DNA from: Ceratotherium simum simum
Lineage: Eukaryota; Chordata; Mammalia; Perissodactyla; Rhinocerotidae
Assembly (NCBI RefSeq): GCF_000283155.1
Contig: NW_004454283.1
Location: 420,384 to 484,383 of the forward strand
Direction: 5' to 3'
Length of the DNA stretch: 64,000 nucleotides
In this document: piece after piece, positions 11,687 to 24,751 of the stretch
Position numbering within the stretch: the first letter of the stretch is position 1
Layout: every line of letters begins with the position of its first letter
Translations under genes and position numbers: made by a program
The notes under the pieces: model-generated
Databases searched by the model: none
The model's input: the letters and a program-made list of their open reading frames with translations, nothing else
What the model was told of the DNA's origin: nothing

Positions 11687-12409
11687 TGGATTTGCAAAGA
11701 AAATTCAAGGATGTCTGTATGAGTAATTACCACTCTTACTGCACCTATGTAAATAATCACGTCAAACTTAATGAGACCAATCATTTTGTGATCAAGAAAA
11801 ATCTTTGGAAATTATTTATGATCACAAGAGAGATGGGAGATTGCCAGCAAAAATAGTAAAAGACTAAGATTTTAAGTATGTCCTTTCAAGGGAATGCCCG
11901 GTATTGTTTGTTGGATCCTTTGAGGTTATCTGATTGTATAAAGGTCTACATCTTTGTCTTTGGCTAGGTTATTTTGCAACTCTGTAGAGACGAAAATTAC
12001 CTTGTTGACAGTATTGGCGATGCAATGCAAATAAATCTTATCTGGTAGAGAATATAAATTTTCTTAAGTCCAATTCTCAATTGGACCAATTTTAACATCT
12101 TACTGGGTCCTAATAACTGGTTAATTAGTGAGTTAAATAAAATCTCTGACACATGTTCAGTTTTGTATGAAAGTCATAATCTTACCTTTAAAAATCACCT
12201 TTAACCTTTAATAATCCTTACCTTTTATTTCTCAAAGCATATAATTAAAAAGCAATTGTTTAGTTGGAGTTATGAAGCTACAGCCTTCTGCCTATTTTTA
12301 TAAGGGGCTTACAAAAGAGTTAAGAACTATTTTCACATTTTTCAAGAGTTGTAAAGAACAAAAAAACACAGAAGAATATGTAACAGAGAGCGTACCTGGC
12401 CCTCAAAGC
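11687..12409. other. single-copy spacer
   Basis: No repeat, RNA gene or coding exon recognised. Confidence 0.5.
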
Positions 12410-12475
12410 CTAAAATATTTATTATCTGGTCCTTTACAAAAAAAAGTTTGCCAATCCTTGCTTTAGACCAAACTT
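12410..12475 (-). mobile_element. hAT-type DNA transposon end
   Basis: A short antisense terminal piece of the same family as the fuller copy at 53328-53586. The shared phrase is taaaatatttattatctggtcctttac and the terminal part gccaatccttg. Only one end is present. Confidence 0.6.
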
Positions 12476-12708
12476 ATAGCATCTCGATTGGCATAGATAT
12501 TTTAATGAGTGATCAACTTGACAGAAGAGACAGGATTAAGTCAGCATTTAGCAGCCAAGTCAAGTTAGGATCCAGACTGAGAAAATAGGCTCCTTAACTA
12601 AAATACTACCCAGAAATGTATCAGGGATATTTTATTTGATGACACAAAAGATTTCCTTTAAAAAAAATCTAAAAACATTTAAGTGTTACTTTATAAAGAA
12701 ATTGTTTA

Positions 12709-12941
12709 GGAGCCGGCCCCCCGGCGTAGCGGTTAAGTGCACATGCTCTGCTGCTGGCGGCCCGGGGTTCGGATCCGAGGCGTGCACCGACACACCGCTT
12801 GTCAAGCCATGCTGTGGCGGCATCCTATATAAAGTGGAGGAAGATGGGCACTGATGTTAGCCCAGAGCCAGTCTTCCTCAGCAAAAGAAGAGGAGGATTG
12901 GCATGGATGTTAGCTCAGGGCTAATCTTCCTCACACACAAA
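12709..12941 (+). mobile_element. ERE SINE, ERE1-like
   Basis: The head is subtype C-like, but the body switches to the ERE1-type middle (catgctgtggcggc, then cctatataaagtggagg) and the gttagctcaggg double tail. The exact 14-bp target duplication aaagaaattgttta lies at 12695-12708 and 12942-12955. Confidence 0.95.
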
Positions 12942-12955
12942 AAAGAAATTGTTTA

Positions 12956-13299
12956 ATATCATTTTTTAATTAAGCATTTTTCAGACCTCTCAACACTGAT
13001 TAAAGCTTACTGTATATGCCCTTGGACAGAAACAAAACTGAACACAAGTTTCACTAGACTCTAATTTATGAAATAAATTTACACATTGCTGAATAAGTAC
13101 AACATAATCTGGATAATAACAGACAAAAAATAACCTATTAAATTCATAATTATCTCTGACGAGAAAATATTTTTTCCCGTCAGTAATACAAACCTACAAT
13201 AATATCTTTATTGTGTTCAACACTGTTGAGTATTGGAAGGATGTTGAAAATTTCACAGTAAAATAGATTTTATCCTTCCAAAATTCTTGGGGGAAAAGA
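12956..13299. other. single-copy spacer
   Basis: AT-rich. No feature recognised. Confidence 0.5.
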
Positions 13300-13677
13300 G
13301 GTCTTTTAAAAACCTCTTTATTATGCAACATTCCAAACATATATACAAGCAGAGGATAATGAATCTTGTGCACTCTTCATCCAGCTTCAATTATTAACTC
13401 ATGGCTCGAACTTGCCCCCTCCTCACAATTATTTGGAAGCAAATCTCAGACAAAAGATGTTCTTTATTAAAAGCCAGCCTAGGGCCGGCCCTGTGGCTTG
13501 GTGGTTAAGTGCGCGTGCTGCAATGCTGGTGGCCCGGGTTCGGATCCCGGGTGCGCATCGAGGCACCACTTCTCCGGCCATCCTGAGGCCGAGTCCCACA
13601 TACAGCAACTAGAAGGATGTGCAGCTATGACATACAACTATCTACTGGGGCTTTGGGGGGAAAAAATAAAATAAATA

Positions 13678-13709
<32 letters not shown>

Positions 13710-13770
13710 GCCAGCCTAATTCTAGAGGCTTTCCTATATTACTAAAGCCTATCTCAGCTGTCAGACTTCA
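13300..13770 (-). repeat. old interspersed repeat, family not named
   Basis: The flanks of the ERE at 13482 form one repeat. The phrases acattccaaacatatataca, cactcttcatccagcttcaa and ggaagcaaatctcagaca recur genome-wide in mammals. The copy at 37076-37650 is related. I think it is an old L1-type 3' region in reverse, but I am unsure of the family. Confidence 0.5.
13482..13705 (+). mobile_element. ERE SINE, subtype B
   Basis: A full-length copy with subtype B marks (ggcttggtggttaag, gctgcaatgctgg, gcatcgaggcacc). It has the exact 13-bp target duplication aaaagccagccta at 13469-13481 and 13706-13718, and a long pure A tail. It is young. Confidence 0.97.
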
Positions 13771-16439
13771 TCAATACTACTTTATTTTTCATATAAAATG
13801 CCTAATGTTCTCCTTCTCTTTCACCCTTTACCATATTTTATTCATGAAGGATGCACAGGGGGAAAATGTCCAAAGACCACGGAATTTGTTCTGTTCCTAC
13901 AGACTGCCATTCTTGATGTTGATGACTGACTGGATTAAGTTTTTCCCAAAGTGGCAAAAGATGGGAAAAGTAAAGTTGAGTCAAAGAATAAAAATGATAA
14001 ATCTAATAAATCAATTACTATCTGCAGTCATAGACAGCAGAGAATAGATTTGCAAGGCACTAAAGCTAAAATGTGTCACAAAAATTGGCTGTCCATTCCG
14101 CAAGGAGTCTCTTCTCCTGCCCTCCTCCACCTGGCAACCAGTTCAACTAAAAAGTCCCTAACTGTATTAATCTCCCGCTGGGATTCAACAAGAGGTTGAA
14201 TTGTTTGATTTCTGCAGCTCTCTTTATGCAAAAGCAAACTCCCATAACCAGCCAGTGGGTGGGGGAGGAGAAAAATGACAAAGCAAGGAACTGGAAAGGG
14301 GTTTAAAATCTTTTGAGATTACCATGGTCATATGAACCTCTAAATAAGGCAAGTACTTTCTTTTACTGCTTAGAACCAACTAGTTCAGAAAGGGGAGCAA
14401 CAAAGGCTTTTGCTTAGTGCCAAAGCCAATGTCAGAATTATGAGGTTTTAGGAAGGAAGAATATAAGCACTGACCTTCTTCAGAAACTAGCTAAATTACC
14501 TGTCTTGCTATCTAAGACACCCAACAAGTGAAGGCTGCTTCTTTAGGTTCTGCCTACCTCAAAGGAATCATGTACCACAATGTCATCTAACCACCTAAAG
14601 GGCTCAAAGGTGCTGCAGGGAGCTGTTTCACAACTGCAAAGTACCATAAAGCCTTGACTGGAATACCACTCCCTCGCTCAAGGAAGGGCCAAAAACCACC
14701 TGCAAAGCAACTGCAGAATCATACAAAAATTTATTCCAGAAAATGAAGTGGTATAATAAAGTAGTATCTTTGATGTCATGAGACATAGTATAGAATAGTG
14801 GTCTCCAACCTGAGGTCCACAAAAGGGTCAAGTCGTTTTCAGGATTTCCAAACGCCCAATGGAAAGCGCACATGTACCCCTAATAAAGTTGTATAGGCAG
14901 ATTAAAATGACAAATATTTAATTTTGTCTGGAATTATAACTACTCCAGGGGGTATCACTGCACTAGTGCTCTTCAGAATTGCTGACTGGCTCTTAGTCCC
15001 TAATTATATTTTTTTAAAGAGAAAATAATATATGCTGTTTGTAAACAAACATTTTCAAAACAGCAGGTTCACGAGGAAGAAAAAATATAGAGAGTCTTTG
15101 GTGGGACTAGGTTGATTTAATTTTATTTTCTAAGTGAAGTCACACCTTCAATGTTAAAAAAACGAAACAAAACAAAAAGCTAAGAAATTTTAAAAGCATA
15201 AAGCAAATCTTAGATTATGCCCAAGCATATTCTACATCTGGAAAACTACTACCTGGAGGTAATATATAGGTAATGCTATATTGTTTTAAAAAATGCTTTT
15301 CACCACAGCGAAGACTGTTTTCTTGCTATACTCCACGAAATGTCAGAGCTACATAAGCTCTCTCTTGAAAATCCTTACTTAATATCTATTTTATACCTTC
15401 CAAATCCCAGGTGAACAACAGACCATACTGGGGCTCTCAGAAATAAAAAATAAATACATTTCCCACAGTCTCAGAAAATATGAAAATTTCTAAAATGAAG
15501 AAAAATGGCACCCAATGGGCTATGTCAAGTCCATGTGAGAAGAACAAGGATTTATCTCAATTTATTCTTTCCAAAATATTACTAGTCATAGATGGCTTGC
15601 GGGGGTGGGGGACATATATGAAGCTACTACATTTTTAAATAACCTGGCTTCATTATTTTTTGCTAGTTATTTTTCCAGTAAACTGCATAGAGGCCTAGTG
15701 TTTCCAAATATTCTTTAAGAATAGCCATATGACTCAAAATAAAGAGATACTATCAAGAAAGAATAGGAAGCAAGATGAAGACAGACACTATAGATATTAA
15801 CTGGCTACTGATGGAAATGTAACTCTTTCCAAATTTCTTGAAGTTTGTTATTAAAAAACAACCAAATGATCAATTTCTCATTCCTTTACTCTTTCTCTTG
15901 AGATTACATTATAGTATTCTATTGTTTCACATCATTAAGCTTAGACAATAGGCCTTATTATATTAGTAAGATGGGGTTGGAAGGTTGCTAGTCTGCAAGA
16001 GGAAACAGAATTGAGAGTCCTTGCTTTGCTCATCAGTTGTGGGACTTGTGTGATTTATGGAGCTTAAAATGAATCAAGATTTAGTATCTAAGAAATAGGA
16101 CTGGAGCTTGCAGGGTTGAGGCTGGGGAAGAAAAACTAGAGAAAGCATAAATAGGATAGTTGAAGAGAACAGATGAATTGTCAAAGGAGAATGGAAGGAT
16201 AATAAGTATAATATTTAGCTATTAACCCTAGAACATATACATAATAAATATTATTAAATGAAGGAATAAATGAGTAAGTAAATCTTTGGGATTAGTTGAA
16301 ATTTAGAACAAAAGACAAAGAAAAATTTTACTCTGTTGCAGATTAGATGATCTCAGAGTTAATATTCACTTGCCTCTCATTTCTTCCTGAGACATTATGT
16401 TTTAATGCATTCTGCCTTCTGCTTTGGTAGTTTTAACTT
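13771..16439. other. mostly single-copy interval
   Basis: About 2.7 kb. Near 14790-14830 the block gtggtctccaacctgaggtc resembles the end of a hAT-type fossil, but the match is too short to assign. Overlapping frames of about 80 codons at 13805-14199 carry a lysine-rich stretch with no recognisable family. Nothing else is supported. Confidence 0.45.
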
Positions 16440-16740
16440 GAGTGGTCAAAAGCTTGAAGAAGAGAGGTAAGAGACTAGAGGTAAGAATACTGCAACATGA
16501 TAAGGATTGGCGTTAAGTAGTGGCAGAGGAAATGTAAAAGAAAGGCCTAGTGATTCTTCTGAAGAAGGAACCAATAGGATTTGTTGACTACACACTGGAG
16601 ATGAAAGAGAAGAATGAATCAAAGATGAGGCCTAAGTTGCCAGCCTAAGAGAATGATGATGCAGTTTCAACGGGGAAGATGAAAAACAGGGTTAGTTTTG
16701 GGAAAGAAAATTATGAATTCAAATTTAGATATTTTCAATT
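16440..16740 (-). mobile_element. L2 LINE fragment
   Basis: Antisense L2 from the upstream part of the reverse transcriptase. Blocks such as gatgaggcctaagttgccag and ttagttttgggaaagaaaat follow the L2 order in reverse. It is heavily decayed. Confidence 0.65.
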
Positions 16741-17820
16741 GCAATAAGGGAAAAATAGTCACTTAGAAATGTTTAGAAAAAAATGTGAAGCTGAAATTTT
16801 GATCCAAAGAAAAGGATCTCCTATGGGTATTTTTATAACTAGTGTCAATATTTGATGTAAGTTGACAAATACAAAGCCAAACATTCACATGTTCTTTGGC
16901 CCAAATGTGTTTACATTAAATGGAAACAGTATGTGTAAGTGAAAATGTCTGCTTAAGTCAAAGCAACTAACTTTTCTGAATTCCAAACTCACATCAGGCC
17001 TATCATAATCAAAATGGCTGAAGAAGAATCTGCACTGTCCTTGAAAAATAGCACAAGCACAGGTTCACTGTCTAAGTTGAAGCTAGGAAACAACTCACTC
17101 ATAGAACTTCACTGAACTAGATCAATGTTGAGACGTATACACAGCAGCAGTAATGATTCTAATCGTAAAGGAGAAAAGAAAGAAGATAAGGAAGATAACA
17201 CAACACCTTTTACTGGGGTCAGTAAATATGTTCTAATACAGAAAATATAGAGAATTAATGTCCCTTCAGATCCTAATTTAGACATCAGTGTTTCCTCCAA
17301 AACATTTCTAGCTATAGAAGAGGGAATGGCACCAAATGAATGCTGTGCAAAGGGCATCAGGGTACTAAGGGCATATCACTACCCCTAATATCTGTACAGC
17401 TGGGGTTCTCACTTTCTAGTGAGGAAGGAAAAGAAGGAGAGGAGGGAAGAGCAGAGGGAGATGGGATATGCCTGGAGACTCTGCTCCCAACCAGGGTTAC
17501 TTCTGACATTTTGGCTACTACGTCATCTATGGGCTCTATTCACTAAATGCTAGCATCACTTCCCTCCCCAAGTCTTTGTGATAACCAAAACATCCTCTCA
17601 TATTTCCAAAAGCTGAGGAGGGAGGCGGGGGTAGGTGGGTGGGTGAGTGGAGGGAGAAGTTAAGTTCCTGGACATCTGAATTTTACAATTCAAGAGTTTT
17701 CACAAAACTTAATTCATTCTTTAAATACCTATAAGCCTCCAATCTTGATTTTACTTGTCAGAATCCAATAATAGATGCCATCATGTTCACCAGTCTGATT
17801 TCCTTAGCTTCAACCTATTT
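16741..17820. other. single-copy spacer with G-rich tract
   Basis: Mostly featureless. A G-rich stretch at 17620-17654 has at least four G runs of three or more with short loops, so it could form a G-quadruplex. A minus-strand 82-codon frame (17109-17357) has no identifiable domain. Confidence 0.45.
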
Positions 17821-17830
17821 GAAATACTTT

Positions 17831-18078
17831 ATCTTTTCTTTGATGATGAAGATTGGCCCTGAGCTAACACTGTTGGAAATCTTCTTCTTTTTTTGCTTGA
17901 GGAAGATTAGCCCTGAGCTAACACCTGTGACAATCTTCCTCCATACTGTATGTGGGATGCTGGCACAGCATGACTGATGAGTGGAGTAGGTCCATGCCCA
18001 GGATCCGAACCCGTGAACCCAGGCCGCGGAAGTGGAGCATGCGGAACTTCAACCACTCGGCCAGGAGGCCGGCCTCCT
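17831..18078 (-). mobile_element. ERE SINE, older subtype
   Basis: A reverse-orientation ERE with two tail units (gaagattggccctgagc and gaagattagccctgagc). The exact 10-bp target duplication gaaatacttt lies at 17821-17830 and 18079-18088. The body is diverged, consistent with an older insertion. Confidence 0.94.
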
Positions 18079-18088
18079 GAAATACTTT

Positions 18089-19717
18089 TAAAATAAATCT
18101 AATATAAAAATAAAATGACTTGTTCCAAAAAAGAAGAGAGAATAAACTCTGTTCTGAGGTTTCTGTATTTCATTATAGTACACAGTCTTGGTATAGTATT
18201 TGAATGGGTAAAGTAACACAGGAAATCACTAAAGTTAATGGTGAAATAAGGACCTATGGCCAAAGGTCACCAATCTGTGGCCCTAGTGGAACTACTCATA
18301 AAATAAGGGTCCCTAGAAGTTATATAAGACCAATTCATTTATAATTATAAAAAAGAGGGGGGATACATATAGAGGGCCCTACAGTCACTTCTGGTTCTTT
18401 AGGACCAGGCAGAGAGCAGGCAGACAGTATAGGCTCAATAAATGTTTGCTGAATCAATCAGTAAGAAATAAAAACATAAATCATATCACCTCAAATACAT
18501 GCTTATATTATTTAAGTCTATAGCTAGTTGTGGCTGGTTTCTGAATTGGAATCTTCCATTTCTTTTGTATTTAATGTTTTACAGGCTACCTCTGATTGCT
18601 AGTCAGTGTTTGTTTATGGGTTAATTTTAATCCTCTGAGGATTCAGTTAGTTTCTGAGATTCTACAACCACATTTAAAGTAGCCTTACAAAAAAAAAAAA
18701 CCTCACAGAATTCCAAATTAGAGTTGCAAGAGACCTTAAAAGACAATCTACCCCATCAAGTGAAATTTATTAGAAATGTCTGGGGGAAAAAATCTTTCAC
18801 AATTAAAATTAGGAGACAAAATTTCTCATATATGACTAAGAAGCAATAAATAGAAAAGACCTCTTTTCAAGCCATTATTTAGAAAATCAATATGGAACTG
18901 TCTTTAATTGGTTCCCGACTTCGGCAGCCACTTAGGAAATAAACATTTTCTATCTTATCATGAATATGTTCTGACAAAATTACTTTTATCTCCTTATGAT
19001 TTGATAAAAATTAATTTGCAAAACATTTCAAAGTTAAAATTGAGATGACTGCTAAGGCTTTATAGGGTATTACAGAATTTGTAGGCCACTAATCTAGGCT
19101 GTTGAAAAGAAAAAGTCTTAATTAAAATTCCTAATAACAGTGCTTTGTCTGGCAATTTAAGGTGAAAACTTTAATAAGACAAATTTGACCATGATCAATT
19201 AATAACAACTGTACTTTTAGTGTCTCTTTGTAAACAAAATTGAGATGGGGATATTGTTAGGCACTTCATTTATTCTTTTCAACTACTAGGAACTCTGTTT
19301 TCTCTCAGGGTGCTTTATGTTGTAATTTTATTAACAACAATGTTTCTGATATAATACTCTAATATTAAGGTAATATAAATAATGCTTCCTTTCTAGAATT
19401 TTAATTTCAAAGAATGACTAAGACATCCTAATTCTTAAACTATATTGCAATGTATTTAGGTTAATTAAGATCCCACTACGCCAAGACTCTTTCTTTTTGG
19501 TGCAGTATCTAAATCACTTTGTTAAGAGTTAGAGATTTGCTAGAGAATCTAGCCACAGCATTTAATTTAGTTCCTGTGTTTGCTTTCTCTTTAACTGAAA
19601 ACAGTGTTAAGAATAGTTGCCCTTTCCATAAATCACATAAATGTGGTATAGCTGAATCGCATAATGTGCTGGCTTCTGCTTTTTATTTGAGAATACCCCT
19701 GGATTCAAATAATATGG
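18089..19717. other. AT-rich single-copy interval
   Basis: About 1.6 kb, largely repeat-free apart from an L2-like tip at 18430-18462 (ggctcaataaatgtttgctg). Many TAAT/ATTA-type words and long stretches without decay hallmarks leave open a conserved non-coding element, but nothing in the sequence proves it. Confidence 0.4.
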
Positions 19718-19728
19718 CTCAAATTTTT

Positions 19729-20027
19729 TTTTTTTGTGAGGAAGATCAGCCCTGAGCTAACATCCATGCCAGTCCTCCTCTTTTTGCTGAGGAAGACTGG
19801 CCCTAAGCTAACATCTATTCCCAATCCTCCTCCTTTTTTTCCCTTTTTCTCCCCAAAGTCCCAGTAGATAGTTGTATGTCATAGTTGCAAATCCTTGTAG
19901 TTGCTGTATGTGGGACACGGCCTCAGCATGGCCGGACAAGCGGTGCGTCATGCGCGCCCGCAATCCGAACCCGGGCCGCCAGTAGCCGAGCACGCACACT
20001 TAACCGCTAAGCCACGGGGCCAGTCCC
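19729..20027 (-). mobile_element. ERE SINE, subtype C with long tail
   Basis: A reverse-orientation copy with the double gctaacatc tail and a body carrying subtype C marks. The flanks show a near-match duplication, ctcaaattttt at 19718 and ctcaaaatttt at 20028. Confidence 0.93.
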
Positions 20028-20039
20028 CTCAAAATTTTA

Positions 20040-20879
20040 ATCATCCTTTTCAACTGCTTGACATTTTCAACTGTGATTAAGCATGGCAATGTCTTTAGAC
20101 AAGGAATTAATGAAGAGGTTAAATAGGACAGGAAGTTGTCTTGCAGAAAACCACCAGAGACCTTATTCCAGCCTGATATTTATCTGCGTTGATACTCTTT
20201 TCATTCATTCACTCACTTACTCAGTTATGAATAATCAGTTATAATTTCCTCCCAAAGATATCATGAAAAACTCTGTTAAATGCACTGCTAAAATCCAGAT
20301 ACCCTATATCTTCAGAGTACCTCTCATCTATTAGTAATCCTATTAAAAAAGGAAATGAGTTTAGTCTGGAGTAACTTAAATTTAGGAAATCTGTTTAATA
20401 CCTTACTAATCAGGGCTTCTTTTATAAAGTACTTATTTATGTACTCCTATCCACTGGTTTTTAATAGTAACAATTCAGTGCTAAGCAGACTGAAAATCTA
20501 TTTTTCAAAGAATTAACAGTCCCTAGAAAATACCTTTCTACACAAAATTTTAACATTAATAAAAAACTGAACTTAAGCATTACAGTTTTAATGCTTACAG
20601 TTCAAACAGTCCTTAAGTCAGAGACTTTGTCCTATACATCCCTGAACTTATAGCATCCACCACAGTACTTTATACTGAGTGAGCAGTCATTATTTCATTC
20701 TTATATTAAATGAATTCGTATTTGTAAAGTGCTTTGAATAGTGCCGGCCCATGTAAGTGCACTTAAGTTTACTAAATAGAATACAGAAAAGGAAATTTTT
20801 CTCTCTACTGAATTCTTCCTATCAGCATGATTTTTCCCATCTCCCACCTTAAAGAAACTTCTTTTTGACCTCATTTCCT
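20040..20879. other. mostly single-copy spacer
   Basis: A MIR-like 3' tip lies at about 20710-20765 (tgtaaagtgctttgaatag). Otherwise no feature is recognised. Confidence 0.45.
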
Positions 20880-22930
20880 CCACTTGTTACTGCCCTACTT
20901 CTCTGCTCCCTATTGCAGTAAAACTCAAAAATAGTCTAAAACTCACTGTCTCCAAATTCCTCTCTTCTCATTCTCAAATCCACTTAACTGGCTTTTATCT
21001 TATCATTCTACCAAAGTTTTTGTTGAGGTGACCTATCATCCCTAAATTACTAAATCCAAAGATGAGTTCTTAGTCCTCACCTTACCTGACCTCTATCGGC
21101 AGCATTTGACACAGCTGGTGTTTCTCTTCTTCTATGAAGAGTTTCTATACTTGGCTTCCAGTACACCATACTCTTTTGATTTTCCTCATCCATCATGCGC
21201 CACTCTTTCTCCTCTTCCTCTTCTCAAACTGGAGTGCTCAGGGTTCAGTCCTTTTTCCTCTTCTCTTATCTACATTCATTCTCTATCTTGATGACTTCAG
21301 CTAGTCTCATGACTTTAAATACCATCTAATTGTGATACCTCCTTAAATTATATTTTCAGCCCAGATGTCTCGCCTAAATTCCAGACTCATATAGCCAATT
21401 GTCTATTCAACATTCCCACTCAGATGTCTAATAGACATCTCAAACTGAACTCTTGCTCTTTCCCACAAAACCTGCCCCACCAGCAGACTTTACATCTCAG
21501 TTAATGATAAATCCATTCTTCCGGCTGTTGAAGCTAAAAATCCTTGCAATCATCAATTCCTCTTTCATACTGTACATCCAATCCAGCAGAAAATCCTGTT
21601 GGCTCTACATTCAAAATACATCCCAAATCTAACCACTTCTCATTATCTTCACTTCTAGGACTTTAGTCTGAACCATGATCATCATATCTTGTCTGGATTA
21701 CTACAATGGCCTCCTCATTGGTCTCCCTTGCTGCCATATAATATATTCTCAATACTACAGCAAAAATGATCCTTTAAAAACCTAAGTCAAATCATGTCAC
21801 TCCGCTTAAAATTCTTCAGTGAATTCCCTTTACACTCAAAGAGAAAGCCAGTCCTTAAAAATGGTCTTCAAGGGCATACCTGATCTGGCCGTCTGTGTGG
21901 CAGATTAATAGCCACAAATTCATCCAATCCAGTGTGCCCTTCCCTTTATAATTTGACTTCCCCATTCCTCCCATCAAGAAGTGGAATCTATTTCTTCATC
22001 TCGTGAAACTGGGTTTGGCCATGGTCTTGCTTTGGCTAAGTGAAACATTACCAAATGTGCCACAAGGAGAGACTTGAAAAGTATTTGTGCATTGGGGCTT
22101 GCTCTCTCTTGCTACACTGAGACCACCAGCAGGCTTTACATCTTATTTAATGATAACTCCATCCTTACAGCTTTTCAGGCTAAAATCCTGTACCACGTGG
22201 AGAGAGGCTCAGCTGACAGCCAGTATCAACTGCCAGACATGTAAAGCAGGTCATCGTAGACCATCCAGCCCCATCTGAGCCACTCAACAACTAGACTGAC
22301 CCCCAAGCAAGACAAGCACAAGAACCACCCAAATGAGCTCAGCCCAAATAGCTGACTCACAAAACTGTAAGCAATAAAATAGTTAATTCATTAAATTTTG
22401 GGGTGGTTTGTTATATAGCAGTAGATAACTGAGACATTCAATTACATTTTTGACATCCCATTTCCTCCCATTCTCCCCTCCCTTATTCTTATTCTAGTCA
22501 TACCAACCTCTTTCCTATTCCTTGTATACATCAGAAACACTGCTGCCTTTGTTCTGGCTGTACCCTCTGCCAGGAATGCTCATTCCTCAGAGAGTTGTAT
22601 GGCTAACCTGCTCACCTCTTCCAAGCCCTTCCTCAAATGTCTTTTTTTTTTAATGAGGCTTACACTTACTATCCTATTAAAAATGGCAGTCTACCCCCAG
22701 CACTTCCAATCTCTCTTACCCAGCTTTATTATTTCTATAGCCCATCCCCCTCTAACATACTCCGTATTTTACTTATTAGGTTTATTATTTGTTGTCATCT
22801 TCCCCAACTAGAATGTAAACTGCATGAAGGCAGGATTTATCTGTCTTGTTCACTGATATATCCCAAGCCCATCTCAAACCCTAAACACTGATACATAGCA
22901 GACTCTCAATAATTTTTTGTTCAATGAACA
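20880..22930 (+). mobile_element. long L2 LINE, split by an LTR
   Basis: The longest L2 in the window, in two parts (20880-21893 and 22437-22930). It runs from mid reverse transcriptase to the L2 3' end. Near 21682-21735 the translation still reads SCLDYYNGLLIGLP, matching the CR1/L2-clade RT motif. The 3' part gives gaatgtaaactgcatgaagg and a final ctctcaataattttttgttc. Frames are broken throughout. Blocks on both sides of the LTR continue the same element. Confidence 0.9.
21894..22436 (+). mobile_element. solitary MaLR LTR, MLT1-like
   Basis: This LTR-sized insert interrupts the L2. It begins tgtgtggcagatta and ends in the MLT1-type terminus, with tggggtggtttgttatatag and gataactgagaca. 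No internal retroviral region flanks it, so it is a solo LTR of the mammalian MaLR group. The 5-bp target duplication has decayed beyond recognition. A stretch at 22126-22188 resembles the neighbouring L2 rather than an LTR. Confidence 0.8.
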
Positions 22931-24520
22931 AATGATTGGCTTACATCACCCTCTGATCCAGATAGGACCAACTGGAGTTGGCATTTAATAATTTCTGGTA
23001 CGAATTAAAATAACCTATGACAAACATTTTTAAGCTTTAAGTCAGAGTTCTTGACCTTTTTGCTCTCCAGCAGTCTTAAGGGATATAATACATTCTCACG
23101 AGCTCACTACTTTTGAAGATGAAAAGGCAGGCATTTTGAGCGTTGGGAGTAGGGAAACACTGCAACTTGAAACAGTCTCCTTCTACTGCAGTGTTGTATA
23201 CTTCTCATCCACCATTCAAATCACTCACTATTCTAGCTATTTCTTTTGAATGGAACTCAATTAAAAAAAAATCCTACAGTTACAAAATAATGTGGGCAGA
23301 CCTTCGCATTGTTCCTATGGGATATGACCTTTACGTGGCACTGTGAGCCCTATGGAATGATGAGATTTAGGTCAAGGAACAATTTGAAGGTTTAGATTTG
23401 GGGAAGTTTTATTTTATTTTTCAAAAGTTCATCATATAATATAGTGACAGCCCAATGTAAATAACATTTGTTTAAAAGGTATAGCATCTATATATGACCA
23501 AGTGATTACACATGTATATTTTAAACTTCCACTATAAATTCTGGGCATTTGTATAGAAAACTCAGGCAATGTCAACATTGTCAAGGAATTGTCTGGAATG
23601 TTTGCATTACATACATGACTTGAACATAAACATACAAATGTGTGGTGTTGCAGGGTTATTAAGAAAGGAAAAAGGGAATTATTCATCTTTAGAACTGGTC
23701 GACATCTGGTGATATTATAATCTTTGTATTTAAAATACAGATATAAGTTCAACATATATAGAATGGGTTCTACAGTGTCCCACGTTTTTTCAAAAACTCA
23801 TTTATTTCCTAGAGTCAGATACATTTTCCCCTCTTGAGTCTTCCTTCAAAATGTTCATTCTGTAGTTTAGAATGAACTCTTCACAAAGCATATTGCAATC
23901 TCATGCAAAGAGGTCATCTATGAACCCCAATCTATAGCAGATTGATGTATCCAGATAGTCATATTAAGAATTCCAGATGCTGGAGCAAGTATCTCATTTC
24001 TGAACATTTTAATCATTGTGTCAATGAGAGTATTTTAATTCATCAGAGTTGATGAATAGTTTGAGTCAGAGAGAGACATCGGTAGGGAAGCAAGGAAATA
24101 GTTAATCTACAATCATTTACTCAAGTACTAAGTATATTTTTTTAGCAAACTTTCTCTACTCATGAATTAATGCAATCAATGGAGAAAATAAAATCAACTA
24201 AAAATGTTTAAATTATGTTTTACATTTCCCTCGTCCCTTTGGACTGTCAATAATGGAGAAAAAGGAGTTAACTTCTGTTTTACTATCAGTCTCTATCCCC
24301 TACCCTTTTAGGACTCGCTTCTGAATTCTTTCCTTCCTTCCTATGAATTCTTTCCATTAAATCTGGGCTAGCATTCTTAATAAAACACAGATAAGTAAAC
24401 TGACATTTTGTAACCTCAGAACAGAGATGTGCCAGGGTTTTAAAATCCAAGATACAAAACAAACAACAGAAAAAAAGAGTACAGAGCAGAGGCACAAATC
24501 TGTTAACAAAGTTGGCATTT
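22931..24520. other. single-copy spacer
   Basis: About 1.6 kb with no recognised repeat. A minus-strand 107-codon frame at 23432-23755 has no family resemblance, no Kozak-like context and no splice sites I trust, so I leave it uncalled. Confidence 0.45.
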
Positions 24521-24533
24521 AAATGATCAACCA

Positions 24534-24738
24534 GGGCCGGCCCCATGGCTTAGTGGTTAAGTGCGTGCGCTCCACTACTGGCAGTCCAGGTTCGGATCCC
24601 GGGTTCGCACCGACACATCGCTTCTCCGGCCATGCTGAGACCGTGTCCCACATACAGCAACTAGAAGAATGTGCAACTATGACATACAACTATCTACTGG
24701 GGCTTTGGGGGAAAAAAATAAATAAATAAAAAAATTAT
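24534..24738 (+). mobile_element. ERE SINE, subtype C
   Basis: A full-length copy with the exact 13-bp target duplication aaatgatcaacca at 24521-24533 and 24739-24751. Several CpG sites in the body have decayed to TpG or CpA, so it is older than the subtype A and B copies. Confidence 0.96.
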
Positions 24739-24751
24739 AAATGATCAACCA

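Noticed and set aside
11437..11856. 139-codon frame
   Set aside because: It starts in flank, runs through an ERE and its C run, and leaves into flank. The N-terminal half recurs wherever the same SINE occurs in the window.
13805..14199. Lysine-rich overlapping frames that might be a processed pseudogene
   Set aside because: There is no recognisable parent protein, no A tail and no target duplication.
23432..23755. 107-codon minus-strand frame
   Set aside because: No domain, no signal peptide and no flanking splice signals. The length is within chance for AT-rich DNA of this size.
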